Positions 28,261-37,508 of a stretch of 64,000 nucleotides of DNA are shown piece after piece. A model generated the notes under the pieces. That model was not told where the DNA came from and ran no database searches. It saw only the letters and a list, made by a program, of their open reading frames with translations. Source of the stretch: Paractinoplanes atraurantiacus (lineage in GTDB: Bacteria > Actinomycetota > Actinomycetes > Mycobacteriales > Micromonosporaceae); assembly GCF_900215205.1 (NCBI RefSeq), contig NZ_OBDY01000001.1, forward strand, positions 1,328,584-1,392,583, in the 5' to 3' direction. A program made the translations under genes and the position numbers. Within the stretch, counting starts at the first letter, position 1. The number at the start of each line of letters is the position of its first letter.

Positions 28261-29441
28261 TCGCGCAAGGTGGTCACTGCCTGAGGCGGGGCGTCGCCGC
28301 AACCCAGCTCGCCGCGCCGCCACGGATGGGTGCCGTCGCCCAGCCAGACGACGCCGCAGTAGTCGTCGCGGACTCCCTCGACGTGCGGGCGGGAGTCGTC
28401 GATCACGCCGGTCGCCACGAGTGTGCCGGACGCGTCGACCGTGACGTCCGTGATCCGGCCCGCGCCCATGCCCGCGGTCGGCCCCGGCTTCCAGTGCAGA
28501 CCGTCGGTGCTCGTCAAAACGTACGTCGTGTCCTGCGACCTTTTCTCCGTCCGGTCCACGCCGCCGAACGCCGTCCACCGGCCGCCGCTGTGGACGACGC
28601 GGGTCAGGATCAGCTGTTCGGGCAGGCCGTCGATCGCCGACACCGACCAGGTGCGGCCGCCGTCGGTGGAGCGCCAGGCCCCAGGATGCTGCCAGCCGTA
28701 TCCGATCGCCACGACCGTGTCGCCGTCGGCGGCGAGGACCGCCAGGAGCTGCCGGCTCGGCGGGTGCGGGCCGGCGGGTGCGGGCAGGTCCACGCGGTGC
28801 ATCGACCGGCCGCCGTCGTCCGACACCAGCACCGCCGGCGGCGGCCCGGCCGTGTCGACCAGGTCGGCGTTGATGATGATGCGCCCACTGCTCGTACGTA
28901 CCATGCCACCCACCCGGCTGCGGGAGCCCTGCCCCTCGAAGCCGGCCTTCGACAGATCAGCCCGGGCCAATTCTTCCCGCTTGCCGCCCCGGTACCGAGC
29001 CAGGCCGCTGCTGGAAGCCGCGAGGATCGCGCCGCCGGGCTCGACGATCACCGCGTCCGCGCTCACTCCGCCGCCCGCCCACCCGTCGGGACGTTCGCCA
29101 CTGTCACGCGGGGCCGAGGGCGCCGGGTCCAGTCGCAGCCGGTCGCATGCCGGCCCGCCCGTCCAGTTCGCGGTCACCGCCCGGTAGCCGTTCTGGTAGT
29201 CGCCGAGGGCCAGCACGCACGACGACAGCGGCACCAACGCGCGCAGGCCGCTGCCCGGCGGCACCCAGTCCGAGCTCGCCGGCCAGTCCACCGCGCCGGC
29301 GTGGCGCTCGAAGCCCAGGTCGGAGGCGGGCACAGTGCCCAGGCCGGCGCGCTCCGGGATCGACTCGGGCCGTGACCGGACACATGAGACTGTCGTCAGC
29401 AGGAGGCCGACTGCGACCAGAGCCCGAACAGCACGAGTCAT
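28200..29441 (-). CDS. Secreted lipoprotein with Asp-box (BNR) propeller repeats
   Basis: A 413-aa protein with a lipoprotein signal ending 'TTVSC', so it should be anchored outside the membrane. At least three Asp-box repeats of sialidase/BNR type are visible: 'SDDGGRSMHRVD', 'STDGGRTWSVSA' and 'STDGLHWKPG'. Such repeats mark beta-propellers but do not prove an enzyme, and no catalytic Arg triad of a sialidase is clear. ATG 29441 is chosen; ATG 29453 is also in frame. The last codons lie in a 43-bp tandem repeat, so the C-terminal 'RATTTS' end was probably created by duplication. Confidence 0.78.
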   Translation of the reverse strand: MTRAVRALVAVGLLLTTVSCVRSRPESIPERAGLGTVPASDLGFERHAGAVDWPASSDWVPPGSGLRALVPLSSCVLALGDYQNGYRAVTANWTGGPACDRLRLDPAPSAPRDSGERPDGWAGGGVSADAVIVEPGGAILAASSSGLARYRGGKREELARADLSKAGFEGQGSRSRVGGMVRTSSGRIIINADLVDTAGPPPAVLVSDDGGRSMHRVDLPAPAGPHPPSRQLLAVLAADGDTVVAIGYGWQHPGAWRSTDGGRTWSVSAIDGLPEQLILTRVVHSGGRWTAFGGVDRTEKRSQDTTYVLTSTDGLHWKPGPTAGMGAGRITDVTVDASGTLVATGVIDDSRPHVEGVRDDYCGVVWLGDGTHPWRRGELGCGDAPPQAVTTLRDGRVLIAGNRDLWLRATTTS

Positions 29442-29476
29442 GCCCACGATCATGCACGAGGCTCTAGGGTCGGGTG

Positions 29477-29887
29477 ATGAGCCAAGACAAGCAGGCTGTC
29501 ATCACGTCCCATGTGGACGCGCCGCCCGAGCGTGTCTGGACCGCCCTGACCGACGCCGACGAGCTCGCCGCCTGGTACTGGCCGGCCGAGCTGCACCCCA
29601 AGGCCTTCTCCGACCCTGTGACGGGTGGCGGGTTCGGCATCGACGCCGACGGCATGGGCTTCGCCGGGCGCTATCTCGAGCTCGACCCGCCGCGGCGCCT
29701 GGTGCAGTCGTGGCGCTGGGCCGGCGACGACCGCGACAGCCGGGTCACCATCGAGCTGACCCCGGCCGGCGCGGGCACCGGCGTGCGCGTCGTTCATTCC
29801 GGGCTTGATGAGGAGACCGCGAGGATGTACGAGGCCGGCTGGTCCAGCTGCCTTGCGCGTCTCACGCCGTACGCAGGAAGTCGGTGA
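29477..29887 (+). CDS. SRPBCC (AHSA1-type) domain protein
   Basis: A 136-aa START-like protein that folds around a hydrophobic cavity. It shows 'VDAPPERVWTALTDADELAAWYWP' at the start, the mid-strand 'GRYLELDPPRRLVQSWRW' and 'RVTIELTPAGAGTGVRVVHSG'. The ligand is unknown; relatives include Aha1-like and toxin-antitoxin-linked ArsR partners. The start is ATG 29477 with TAGGGT ending six bases upstream, which suggests a leaderless message. Its 3' end overlaps the convergent hydrolase gene by 26 bp. Confidence 0.85.
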   Translation: MSQDKQAVITSHVDAPPERVWTALTDADELAAWYWPAELHPKAFSDPVTGGGFGIDADGMGFAGRYLELDPPRRLVQSWRWAGDDRDSRVTIELTPAGAGTGVRVVHSGLDEETARMYEAGWSSCLARLTPYAGSR

Positions 29888-30761
29888 TCAGCCCGGCCAG
29901 CACGGCCGGCTGTTCCATCACCATCGCGTGCGAGGTGTCCTCGAGCGAGATGTAGCGCGGGTGCCCGGCCGCCTCGGCCTGCTCGACCACGAAGCGGCGG
30001 TGGGCCGCGTAAAGCTCCGCGAACGGCTCCTGCTCGGGCAGGTTGCGGGTCGGCAGCACCAGCAGCTCCGGGCAGGTCGTGCTCGCGTACACCGGCCCCA
30101 GGTCCAGTTCGTTCATCAGCGCGCGCAGCTGTGCCGTGGCGGCCGCGGACGGGCGGGTCGAGGTCTCGCCGCTCTCGTGGACCAGGTTGCGGCGGAAGCC
30201 CTCGATCCAGACCTTCTCGTTGGCGCCCATGTCGCGGGCGGCCATGCGCTGCGCCTCGACGATGTCGGGCAGCTGGTCGGCCTCGATCACCTGGCCCGCC
30301 TGCGCCTCGAGCTGATCGAAGATCGCGTGCAGCCGCTTCAGCTCGGCCGCGGCCTTCGGCGGCTCCATGCCGGGCAGGTGCTCGACGCGGGTGGGCGGCG
30401 GGTTGCCGTCGAGGCTGACCACGCCGGGCGCCTCGGGGTGGCGCTGGCCCCACAGGGCGGCGAGCATGCCGCCGAGCGAGTGCCCGACGACGGCCGGCCG
30501 GTCGAGCTCCATCTGGACGCAGACCGCGGCCAGGTCGCCCAGCGCCGCGTCCCACGTCCACGTGCCCTCACCGGAGCGGCCGTGCCCGCGCAGGTCGACG
30601 CTGATCACCCGGTGGCTCTGGCGCAGCGCGCGGGCCAGGGTGGTCATCTGGGCCAGGTTGCCGCCGGCGCCGTGCAGCAACAGCAGCGGCGGGTCGTCGC
30701 CGCCGAAGTCGCGGACCGCGAGCGGCAGGTCGCCGGCGTCGATCAGGCGGTCGTTAATCAT
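29862..30761 (-). CDS. Alpha/beta hydrolase
   Basis: A 299-aa serine hydrolase. The oxyanion region is 'LLLHGAGGNLAQM', the nucleophile elbow is 'VVGHSLGGMLAA', and a His near the C-terminus in 'EDTSHAMVMEQP' completes the triad. A cap domain spans about residues 150-235. The substrate cannot be inferred. Its ATG overlaps the upstream helix-turn-helix gene by 8 bp, so the two are co-translated, and the regulator may control the hydrolase. Confidence 0.9.
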   Translation of the reverse strand: MINDRLIDAGDLPLAVRDFGGDDPPLLLLHGAGGNLAQMTTLARALRQSHRVISVDLRGHGRSGEGTWTWDAALGDLAAVCVQMELDRPAVVGHSLGGMLAALWGQRHPEAPGVVSLDGNPPPTRVEHLPGMEPPKAAAELKRLHAIFDQLEAQAGQVIEADQLPDIVEAQRMAARDMGANEKVWIEGFRRNLVHESGETSTRPSAAATAQLRALMNELDLGPVYASTTCPELLVLPTRNLPEQEPFAELYAAHRRFVVEQAEAAGHPRYISLEDTSHAMVMEQPAVLAGLITDFLRTA

Positions 30762-31224
30762 GGTGTCCTCCTCGCGGCGCGTCGCCGCGTAGCCGGTCTC
30801 GGATGGCCGCCGACGGCACGCCGCCGTTCGGATGGCGGGGGAGCCGTCCCCGTTTGACCAGGTCGTGTACCCCTTGCCGGGTGATGCCGAGCATGGCGCC
30901 GGCGGTGGCGTACGACACCGACTCCGCCCCCGGATGCCCGGCCTGCCGCGCCACGGCCCGGCCCAGCGGGGTCGCCCACCACTCGGCCGGCGGGTCGAAC
31001 GGCCGGTCGCCCGGGTGGAGCGTCGCGATCAGCCGGGCCGCCGTCATGACGGCCGCCCGCTCGTCGTCGCCGGTGAGTGTGGCGGCCCAGCGCCGTGCCC
31101 GTCCCTGGACGAGGGAGCGCAGGGCGTCGACCGCGTCGTCGCCCTCGAGCAGCACCTCGAGCGGGTCGAGCAGGCGGATGTCGAGCAGCCGCACGATCTG
31201 CCCGGCCAGCTCGTCCTCGCTCAC
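30754..31224 (-). CDS. Helix-turn-helix protein coupled to the hydrolase
   Basis: A 156-aa protein. The N-terminal two thirds are helical and acidic. The C-terminus holds a helix-turn-helix of excisionase/MerR-like shape, 'VSYATAGAMLGITRQGVHDLVKRGRLPRH', which reads as DNA binding. GTG 31224 has GGGAGGA upstream and is preferred over the frame start at 31260. The overlap with the hydrolase suggests a regulator-enzyme pair. The target is unknown. Confidence 0.7.
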   Translation of the reverse strand: MSEDELAGQIVRLLDIRLLDPLEVLLEGDDAVDALRSLVQGRARRWAATLTGDDERAAVMTAARLIATLHPGDRPFDPPAEWWATPLGRAVARQAGHPGAESVSYATAGAMLGITRQGVHDLVKRGRLPRHPNGGVPSAAIRDRLRGDAPRGGHHD

Positions 31225-31354
31225 GGCGCCATCCTCCCGGGCCTTGACGCCGGGTGTCAAGTTACCCTCCGTACATTAAGGGTGGCTTTGGTGGCCTTTC
31301 GCTGCGCGAGGCGGACCAGTACGGTGTGCCCGGATCACACCGGAAGGATCGCCC

Positions 31355-31912
31355 GTGCGCTCGCGTCTCGTCGTGCTCGGCGCTGTCACGCTGCTCGCGC
31401 TCGCGGCCTGCGACGACAAGCCCGTGGACCAGCCCGCGGCGCTGCCGCCGGTGGAAAAGGCCGAGCAGCTGCCCGCGGCCTCGGCCGGCGGCGCCTGCGC
31501 CCTCTGGGACTACGCCTCCATCCAAGAGGCGATCGGCGTCCGGTTCACCGTGGCCGCGGCCACCAAGGTCGAGTCCACCTCGACGTGCGTGGTGCAGACC
31601 GTCGACGCCACCTATCCGGACCTGACGCTGTCGGTCGTCGGAAGCACCGCGGCCACCGCCGAGCAGTTCCTCGACGACCTCAAGCCGGCCAAGGGCATCA
31701 AGCTCAAGGGCCTGGGCAAGGCCGCCTACCTGCTCAAGACGCCGGCCGGCGGCGGGCACGGCCCGGTCACCGAGATCGGCTGGCTCACCGCGGCGAAGCA
31801 GATACGCACCCTGCGTTTCACCTTCGCCGCAAACGCGAAGTCCACCGCCGTGACGGCGATGACCAGAGATCTGTTCACCTACGCCAAGGCGATGGACACG
31901 ACGAACGGCTAG
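31355..31912 (+). CDS. Small secreted lipoprotein (DUF3558-like)
   Basis: A 185-aa protein with a lipoprotein signal 'LLALAAC' and a Pro-rich linker. A small domain follows with one Cys pair ('GGACALWDY' and 'STSTCVVQTV') that may form a disulfide. Its length and pattern resemble DUF3558 lipoproteins of actinobacteria, whose role is unknown. GTG 31355 has GGAAGGA six bases upstream. It converges on the DtxR-family gene with a single base between the stops. Confidence 0.72.
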   Translation: MRSRLVVLGAVTLLALAACDDKPVDQPAALPPVEKAEQLPAASAGGACALWDYASIQEAIGVRFTVAAATKVESTSTCVVQTVDATYPDLTLSVVGSTAATAEQFLDDLKPAKGIKLKGLGKAAYLLKTPAGGGHGPVTEIGWLTAAKQIRTLRFTFAANAKSTAVTAMTRDLFTYAKAMDTTNG

Positions 31913-31913
31913 G

Positions 31914-32636
31914 TCAGTGCGCCGCGACGAACACGCGCGACGCCACCTCCCGCGGCAGCCGGATCTTGTCGCCGGACCGGTCGATGGTCACCCCGTCGCG
32001 CTCCTGGGCGACCGTCACGGTCGTGCCCGGGTCGATGCCGGCCGCGTGCAGCTGGCGCAGCACGTCGGAGTTCGTCTGCACGCTCTCGCAGATGCGCTGC
32101 ACCACGACGCTGCCGGTCAGGCCCGGGAACGCCAGGTTGCGCTCGCCGGCGCTGACCTGGGCCGCGCTGTCCAGCACGTCCTCGTCCTCCTCGTCCGGGA
32201 CGCCGAGCGCCTCGAGGCCGGGGATCGGGTTGCCGTACGGCGAACGGGTCGGCTTGTTGAGAAGCTCGTAGACCTTCTTCTCGACCGAGTCGCTCATCAC
32301 GTGCTCCCAGCGGCAGGCCTCCTCGTGGGCCTCCTCGTAGGGCATGCCGATGACATTGACCAGCAGAAGCTCGGCCAGGCGGTGCTTGCGCATCACCGAG
32401 ACGGCCGTGTTGCGGCCCTCGTCGGTCAGCACGAGGTGACGGTCGTTCTCGACGGTCAGCAGGCCGTCGCGCTCCATGCGCGCGACCGTCTGGCTCACCG
32501 TGGGACCGCTCTGGTGCAACCGCTCGGCGATCCGGGCCCGCAGCGGGGGCACACCCTCCTCCTCGAGCTCGAGGATGGTGCGCAAATACATCTCGGTTGT
32601 GTCGACGAGGTCGTGTTTGTGTAGTGACGTCTTCAT
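31914..32636 (-). CDS. DtxR/IdeR-family metal-dependent regulator
   Basis: Iron- or manganese-activated repressor, 240 aa. The N-terminal winged helix ('RIAERLHQSGPTVSQTVARM') is followed by the dimer and metal domain with 'EEAHEEACRWEHVMSDSVEKKV', which has the Cys, His, Glu and Met ligands of the DtxR sites. A C-terminal SH3-like FeoA domain starts near residue 150. The presence of the Cys in 'EACRWEHVM' favours an iron-type DtxR/IdeR over MntR, but this is not proof. Confidence 0.92.
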   Translation of the reverse strand: MKTSLHKHDLVDTTEMYLRTILELEEEGVPPLRARIAERLHQSGPTVSQTVARMERDGLLTVENDRHLVLTDEGRNTAVSVMRKHRLAELLLVNVIGMPYEEAHEEACRWEHVMSDSVEKKVYELLNKPTRSPYGNPIPGLEALGVPDEEDEDVLDSAAQVSAGERNLAFPGLTGSVVVQRICESVQTNSDVLRQLHAAGIDPGTTVTVAQERDGVTIDRSGDKIRLPREVASRVFVAAH

Positions 32637-32845
32637 GCTTCGACCCCCCAGTGCTCACGGCCAACAGCCGGCCTGCCCCGGGTGTCGACGAGATAATTCA
32701 CGGTGTGGCCCTCCCAGCAGCGATATTACCTCGTTACATGGGGTTGACAGCGGCCCCGAGCTGGTGGGCATAGACCCTACCCGACCCGGACAGTTCGCCG
32801 CGGGACGCCGCCACCGGCCGGAAGATGTCGGGGGTGCGTGGCAGC

Positions 32846-34039
32846 ATGACGGGCATGGTGGACCGGACGACCGCGGTGGTGTGGGACCGAGCGCTCCTCG
32901 ACTACGACATGGGTGACCATCCGCTCAACCCCGTGCGTGTCGAGCTGACCATGGCGCTCGCCCGTGAGCTGGGCGTCCTCGACCGGCCCGGCGTGCGGAT
33001 GATCACACCGGTCCCGGCCACCGAGGCCGAGCTCACCCGCGTCCACCGCGCCGACTACCTCGACGCGGTCCGCGCCGCCCCGATCGACCCGTTCTTCTCC
33101 GGCTGGGGCCTCAACACCCCCGACAACCCGGTCTTCGACGGCATGCACGAGGCCTCCGCGCGCATCTGCGGGGCCAGCATCGCGGCGGCCGAGGCGGTCT
33201 GGCACGGCGAGACGACCAGGGCCGTCAACATCTCCGGTGGCCTTCATCACGCGCTGGCCGCGCGCGCCTCCGGCTTCTGCGTCTACAACGATCCGGCCGT
33301 CGCCATCGCGAAACTGCTCGACCTCGGCGCCCAGCGAGTGGCCTACGTGGACGTCGACGTCCATCACGGCGACGGCGTGCAGGCCGCGTTCTACAACGAC
33401 CCCCGGGTCCTGACGATCAGCCTGCACGAGACCCCGCTGACCCTCTTCCCCGGCACCGGCTTCGCCGACGAGACGGGCGGCCCCGGCGCCGAGGGCACCG
33501 CCGTCAACGTCCCGCTGCCGCCGGGCACGGGCGACGGCGGCTGGCTGCGGGCCTTCCACGCGATCGTCCCGTCGATCCTGCGCGCGTGGTCACCCGAGAT
33601 CATCTTCAGTCAGTGCGGCGCCGACGCCCACCGGCTCGACCCCCTGGCTGACCTGCGGCTGTCGGTCGACGGCCAGCGCGCGGCGTACGTGGCGATGCGC
33701 GAGCTGGCCGACGAGCTGTGCGACGGGCGCTGGGTGGCCATGGGCGGCGGGGGATACGCGCTGGTCGAGGTCGTGCCACGGGCCTGGGCCCATCTGCTGG
33801 CCGTCGCGACCGGTGAGCCTCTGGACCCGTACACCCGAACCCCAGCACCCTGGCGCAAGCTGGCCGCCGAGCGTTGCCCCCGCTCAGAGGTCCCCGAGTC
33901 GATGACCGACGGCACCGAGCCGCCGGTCGAGCGCTGGCAGCCCGGCACGACGCCCGACGCCGTCGACCGGGCCATCCTGGCCAGCCGCACCGAGGTGTTC
34001 CCGCTGCACGGCCTCGACCCGCACGACCCCCGGGACTGA
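32846..34039 (+). CDS. acuC: AcuC-type lysine deacetylase
   Basis: Zinc-dependent class I/II deacetylase, 397 aa. The active-site His pair is in 'NISGGLHHALAARASGFCVYND', zinc ligands are in 'VDVDVHHGDGVQ', and the final Asp lies in 'CGADAHRLDPLADLRLS'. In Bacillus and others AcuC removes the acetyl group that silences acetyl-CoA synthetase. The next gene, 12 bp downstream, is a Pat-type protein acetyltransferase, so writer and eraser form one operon. The start is ATG 32846, with ATG 32855 as an alternative. Confidence 0.92.
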   Translation: MTGMVDRTTAVVWDRALLDYDMGDHPLNPVRVELTMALARELGVLDRPGVRMITPVPATEAELTRVHRADYLDAVRAAPIDPFFSGWGLNTPDNPVFDGMHEASARICGASIAAAEAVWHGETTRAVNISGGLHHALAARASGFCVYNDPAVAIAKLLDLGAQRVAYVDVDVHHGDGVQAAFYNDPRVLTISLHETPLTLFPGTGFADETGGPGAEGTAVNVPLPPGTGDGGWLRAFHAIVPSILRAWSPEIIFSQCGADAHRLDPLADLRLSVDGQRAAYVAMRELADELCDGRWVAMGGGGYALVEVVPRAWAHLLAVATGEPLDPYTRTPAPWRKLAAERCPRSEVPESMTDGTEPPVERWQPGTTPDAVDRAILASRTEVFPLHGLDPHDPRD

Positions 34040-34051
34040 GGGGCGGCCACC

Positions 34052-36598
34052 GTGGACAAGAGCGCCGACGTCCTGCTCTCCGACGGCACCGCCGTCCATC
34101 TCCGGCAGATCCGGCCGGGCGACGCACCGGCCATCGTGGAGTTCCACTCCCGCATGAGCGACCGGACCCGCTACCTGCGCTACTTCTCGCCGTACCCGCG
34201 CATTCCCGAGCGCGACCTCGAGCGCTTCGTCAACGTCGACCATCGCGACCGCGAGGCGTTCGTCATCGTCACCGGCCCGCGCATCATGGCGGTCGGCCGC
34301 TACGAGCGGCTCGGGCCCGACTCGCCCGACGCCGAGGTCGCCTTCGTGGTCGAGGACGCCCATCAGGGCCGCGGCATCGGCTCGGTCCTGCTCGAATATC
34401 TGGCCGAGGCCGCGCGGGCCAACGGCATCACCCGCTTCGTGGCCGAGGTCCTCCCGGAAAACTCGGGCATGTTGCGGGTCTTCAGCGACTTCGGCTACCA
34501 GGTGCAGCGCAAATACGCGGACGGCGTGGTCCACCTCAGCTTCCCGATCGCGCCCACCGAGAAATCGCGCGAGGTGCAGGAGTCCCGCGAGAAACTCACC
34601 GAGGCCCGCTCGATCGCCCGCCTGCTGGCCCCGCGCGCGGTGGCCGTCTACGGCGCCAGCGCCAGCGGCCAGGGCATCGGCGCCGCCATGCTCGGCCACC
34701 TGCGCGACGGCGGCTTCACCGGCACGATCGTCCCGGTGCACCGCAGCGCCGAGCGGGTGGGTGGCCTGAGGGCCTACCGGTCCGCGGCCGACGCCGGCGC
34801 GACCGTCGACCTGGCGCTCATCGCCGTGCCACCCGAGGGTGTCGCCGACGCTCTGGCCGACGCCGCCGCGAGCGGAGCGGGCGGCCTGGTAGTGGTCTCC
34901 GCAGGCTTCGCCGAGGCCGGCGCCGAGGGAGCGGCCGCCCAGCGCGAGCTGATCCAGAGCGCCCACGACGCGGGCCTGCGCGTCGTCGGCCCCAACAGCA
35001 TGGGCGTGGCCAACACCGATTCGGCCGTACGCCTCAACGCCACCCTCGCCCCGAGACTGCCGGCCGCCGGCCGGGTCGGCTTCTTCAGCCAGAGCGGCGC
35101 GCTCGGCGTCGCCCTGCTGGCCGAGGCCGACCGCCGCGGCCTGGGCCTGTCCAGCTTCGTCTCGGCCGGCAACCGCGCCGACGTCTCCGGCAACGACCTG
35201 CTGCAGTACTGGCAGGACGACCCCGGCACCGACGTCGTCCTGCTCTATCTCGAGACGTTCGGCAACCCGCGCAAGTTCGCCCGCCTGGCCCGCCGGATGA
35301 GCCGGGTCAAACCGGTGGTGGCGGTCGCCTCGGCCACCCGCCCGGCCGGCCTGGCCGGCGACGGTCCCGGCCCCGACCCCTACGCGGTGACCGCCCTGTT
35401 CGCCCGTTCCGGCGTCATCCGCGTCGACACCGTGCGCGAGCTCTTCGACGTCGGCCTGCTCCTCGCCCACCAGCCACTGCCCGGCGGCCGCCGGGTGGCC
35501 GTGGTCGGCAACTCGTCGGCGCTCTCCGAGCTGGCCGTCTCGGCCTGCCGCGCCGACGGCCTCACCGTGGCCGAGGGCTACCCGGTGAACATCAGCCCGA
35601 TGGCCGGCGCCCACGACTTCGCCGACGCCCTGGCCGACGCCGCCGTCGACGACCGCGCCGACGCCCTGGTCGTCGTCTTCGCCCCGCCCCTGCCCGGCCA
35701 GCTCGCCGACGAGGACGCCGACTTCGCCGCGGCCCTGGCCAGCATCGCCCTGGCCGGCGAGAAACCGACGGTGGCCACGTTCCTGCTCGAAGACCTGTCC
35801 ACAAAGGTGCCCTCCTACCCGTCGGTCGAGGAGGCGGTGCGGGCCCTGGCCCGGGTCGCGTACTACGCCGACTGGCTGCGCCGCCCACCCGGCGTCCTGC
35901 CCGCGCTGCCCGACATAGCCCCCGAGGCGGCCGAGCTCGACGGCCCACCTTCAGATCTGCTTTCGGCGTACGGGATCGACGTCGTCCCGTCCACGTTGGC
36001 CTCCTCGGCCGACGAGGCGGTGGCCGCCGCCTCGTCGCTGGGTTACCCGGTCGCCTTGAAAGCCGCGGGCGGCGCCCTGCGGCACCGGATCGACCTGGGC
36101 GCGGTCCGCCTGGCCCTGGCCGACGAGGAGGACGTACGGGCCGCGTGGGCCGAACTGGCCGGCGCGTTCGGCCCCGACGTGCTGGTCCAGACGATGGTCG
36201 CCCCCGGTGTGGCGTGCCGCATCGAGGTGATGGAGGATCCCGCCTTCGGCCCCGTGGTCGGCTTCGGCCTGGGCGGCGTGGCCAGCGAGCTCCTGGGCGA
36301 CCTGGCCTGGCGCGCGGCCCCTCTCACCGACCGGGCCGCCGAGGCCCTGGTCGACGAGCCGAGGGCCGCCCCACTGCTGCACGGCTACCGGGGTTCGGCC
36401 CCGGTCGACCGCGCCGCCCTGACCGACCTGTTGCTCCGCGTCGGCCGCCTGGCCGACGACCACCCCCGCCTCCGAAGCCTTTCCCTCAACCCGGTCCTGG
36501 CCCGCCCCGACGGCTTCTCGGTCCTGCACGCCGCCACCGAGATAGGCGACCCCACCCGCCGCCCCGACACGGGCCCCCGCCGCCTGCGCACCCCCTGA
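34052..36598 (+). CDS. Pat-type protein acetyltransferase (GNAT fused to NDP-forming acyl-CoA synthetase-like domains)
   Basis: An 848-aa protein with an N-terminal GNAT domain (about residues 1-170, acetyl-CoA loop 'DAHQGRGIGSVLLEYL'). A CoA-binding and succinyl-CoA-ligase-like part follows ('FFSQSGALGVALLAEAD'), then an ATP-grasp part. The phospho-His motif SHTG of active synthetases is missing: the equivalent stretch near residue 430 reads 'TRPAGLAGDGPGPD'. The synthetase half is therefore probably a sensor or scaffold, as in Salmonella and Streptomyces Pat. It should acetylate acetyl-CoA synthetase and perhaps other proteins. GTG 34052 is 12 bp after acuC. Confidence 0.88.
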   Translation: MDKSADVLLSDGTAVHLRQIRPGDAPAIVEFHSRMSDRTRYLRYFSPYPRIPERDLERFVNVDHRDREAFVIVTGPRIMAVGRYERLGPDSPDAEVAFVVEDAHQGRGIGSVLLEYLAEAARANGITRFVAEVLPENSGMLRVFSDFGYQVQRKYADGVVHLSFPIAPTEKSREVQESREKLTEARSIARLLAPRAVAVYGASASGQGIGAAMLGHLRDGGFTGTIVPVHRSAERVGGLRAYRSAADAGATVDLALIAVPPEGVADALADAAASGAGGLVVVSAGFAEAGAEGAAAQRELIQSAHDAGLRVVGPNSMGVANTDSAVRLNATLAPRLPAAGRVGFFSQSGALGVALLAEADRRGLGLSSFVSAGNRADVSGNDLLQYWQDDPGTDVVLLYLETFGNPRKFARLARRMSRVKPVVAVASATRPAGLAGDGPGPDPYAVTALFARSGVIRVDTVRELFDVGLLLAHQPLPGGRRVAVVGNSSALSELAVSACRADGLTVAEGYPVNISPMAGAHDFADALADAAVDDRADALVVVFAPPLPGQLADEDADFAAALASIALAGEKPTVATFLLEDLSTKVPSYPSVEEAVRALARVAYYADWLRRPPGVLPALPDIAPEAAELDGPPSDLLSAYGIDVVPSTLASSADEAVAAASSLGYPVALKAAGGALRHRIDLGAVRLALADEEDVRAAWAELAGAFGPDVLVQTMVAPGVACRIEVMEDPAFGPVVGFGLGGVASELLGDLAWRAAPLTDRAAEALVDEPRAAPLLHGYRGSAPVDRAALTDLLLRVGRLADDHPRLRSLSLNPVLARPDGFSVLHAATEIGDPTRRPDTGPRRLRTP

Positions 36599-36683
36599 AG
36601 CCGCACCGGCCACCTTGCCGTGCCGCTCGTACCCCGGCGATACGGTCGCCCGGCTCGGCAATTCACGAGGGGACGGCCGGGCG

Positions 36684-36931
36684 ATGATCGAGGCAGGGCG
36701 AGGAGACCTCTGGCGGCCGATGTCGATGCGCTGGTCAACGGCCGGGGTCATGGGCGGGCACAGCGCTCCAGTTCAAGCAGAGCTTCCCGGTCCGGCCTCG
36801 ACTCGCTCGCCATCCCCGCCCTCGGTTGCGGCGCCGGCGGCCTAGCCTGGCCCGACGTCTGCGCCGTGATCGAGCACGCATGCGCCCGGATCCCCGACGT
36901 CCGCACCCTGCTCTTCGCCCCGCCCGGCTGA
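36684..36931 (+). pseudogene. Broken macro-domain gene (DarG-like)
   Basis: Three frames together read like a macro domain: 'GDL' then 'LAADVDALVN', then 'GVMG', then 'ALQFKQSFP', and finally 'SLAIPALGCGAGGLAWPDV' to a stop at 36931. These match the ADP-ribose-binding macro fold of DarG-type proteins, whose start usually contains ALVNTVNTVGVMGKGIALQFK-like text. The frame changes several times and about a hundred residues are missing in the middle. No toxin gene (DarT-like) is nearby. It is a decayed remnant. Confidence 0.65.
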
Positions 36932-37145
36932 GGCCCCGGCTCAGACTCCGCCGCAGCGCCCGTGAGGGTGACGCCCTGGGCTCGGCCCTCGCGGCGCTCT
37001 GCTCGGGTGGTGTCATCAGGCGTGCAGTCATCTGGCTCATGCGGGGGACGGTCGCCCGGGCGCATGATGGCGGCCACAGCGAGGGTTTACGGCCCGGCCG
37101 CTCGGGCACGATGCAGCGGCCGACTTCGGAAGAAGGAAGAACGAG

Positions 37146-37496
37146 ATGAGCGACTCGCAGGAGAGCATCGAGCGGGAGATCGCCGGGGGCGACTACGGTC
37201 CCGGGATCTTCGACGAGCCCAGCACCTACCGCCCCGAGAAGGGCGACGACGACGCCGGCCTGTCCAGCACCCTGGCCGCGGGCACCGACACCGAGCAGCT
37301 CCAGGACGGTGGCCCCCACCCCGAGCACGGCATCATGACCACCACGGGCGGCACCGCCGGCCCGAACAGTTTCCGCACCCGCCCGCGCTCCGGCCCCGGC
37401 GTGGCCAACACGACGACCGGCGACGCCACCACCGGCGCCATGGAGACCCCGGTCGACGGCTACACGAGCGACGCGAGCAGCAACGCCGTCGACTGA
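37146..37496 (+). CDS. Acidic disordered protein of unknown function
   Basis: A 116-aa protein with no Cys or Trp, rich in Asp, Glu, Gly, Ser and Thr, with no hydrophobic core. It opens 'MSDSQESIEREIAGGDYGPG' and looks intrinsically disordered. A good GAAGGAAGAACGAG precedes ATG 37146, so it is probably translated. Its stop is followed at once by a 23-bp tandem repeat. No family is recognised. Confidence 0.6.
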   Translation: MSDSQESIEREIAGGDYGPGIFDEPSTYRPEKGDDDAGLSSTLAAGTDTEQLQDGGPHPEHGIMTTTGGTAGPNSFRTRPRSGPGVANTTTGDATTGAMETPVDGYTSDASSNAVD

Positions 37497-37508
37497 CAGC
37501 CCCGCGGT

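Noticed and set aside
27703..28578. Minus-strand frame running through the minisatellite
   Set aside because: It is open only because the repeat units are multiples of three; it encodes Arg/Ala repeats with no start signal and overlaps the lipoprotein gene.
28200..29441. Sialidase
   Set aside because: Asp-boxes are present but no catalytic Arg triad or Tyr/Glu pair was found, so only a propeller is supported.
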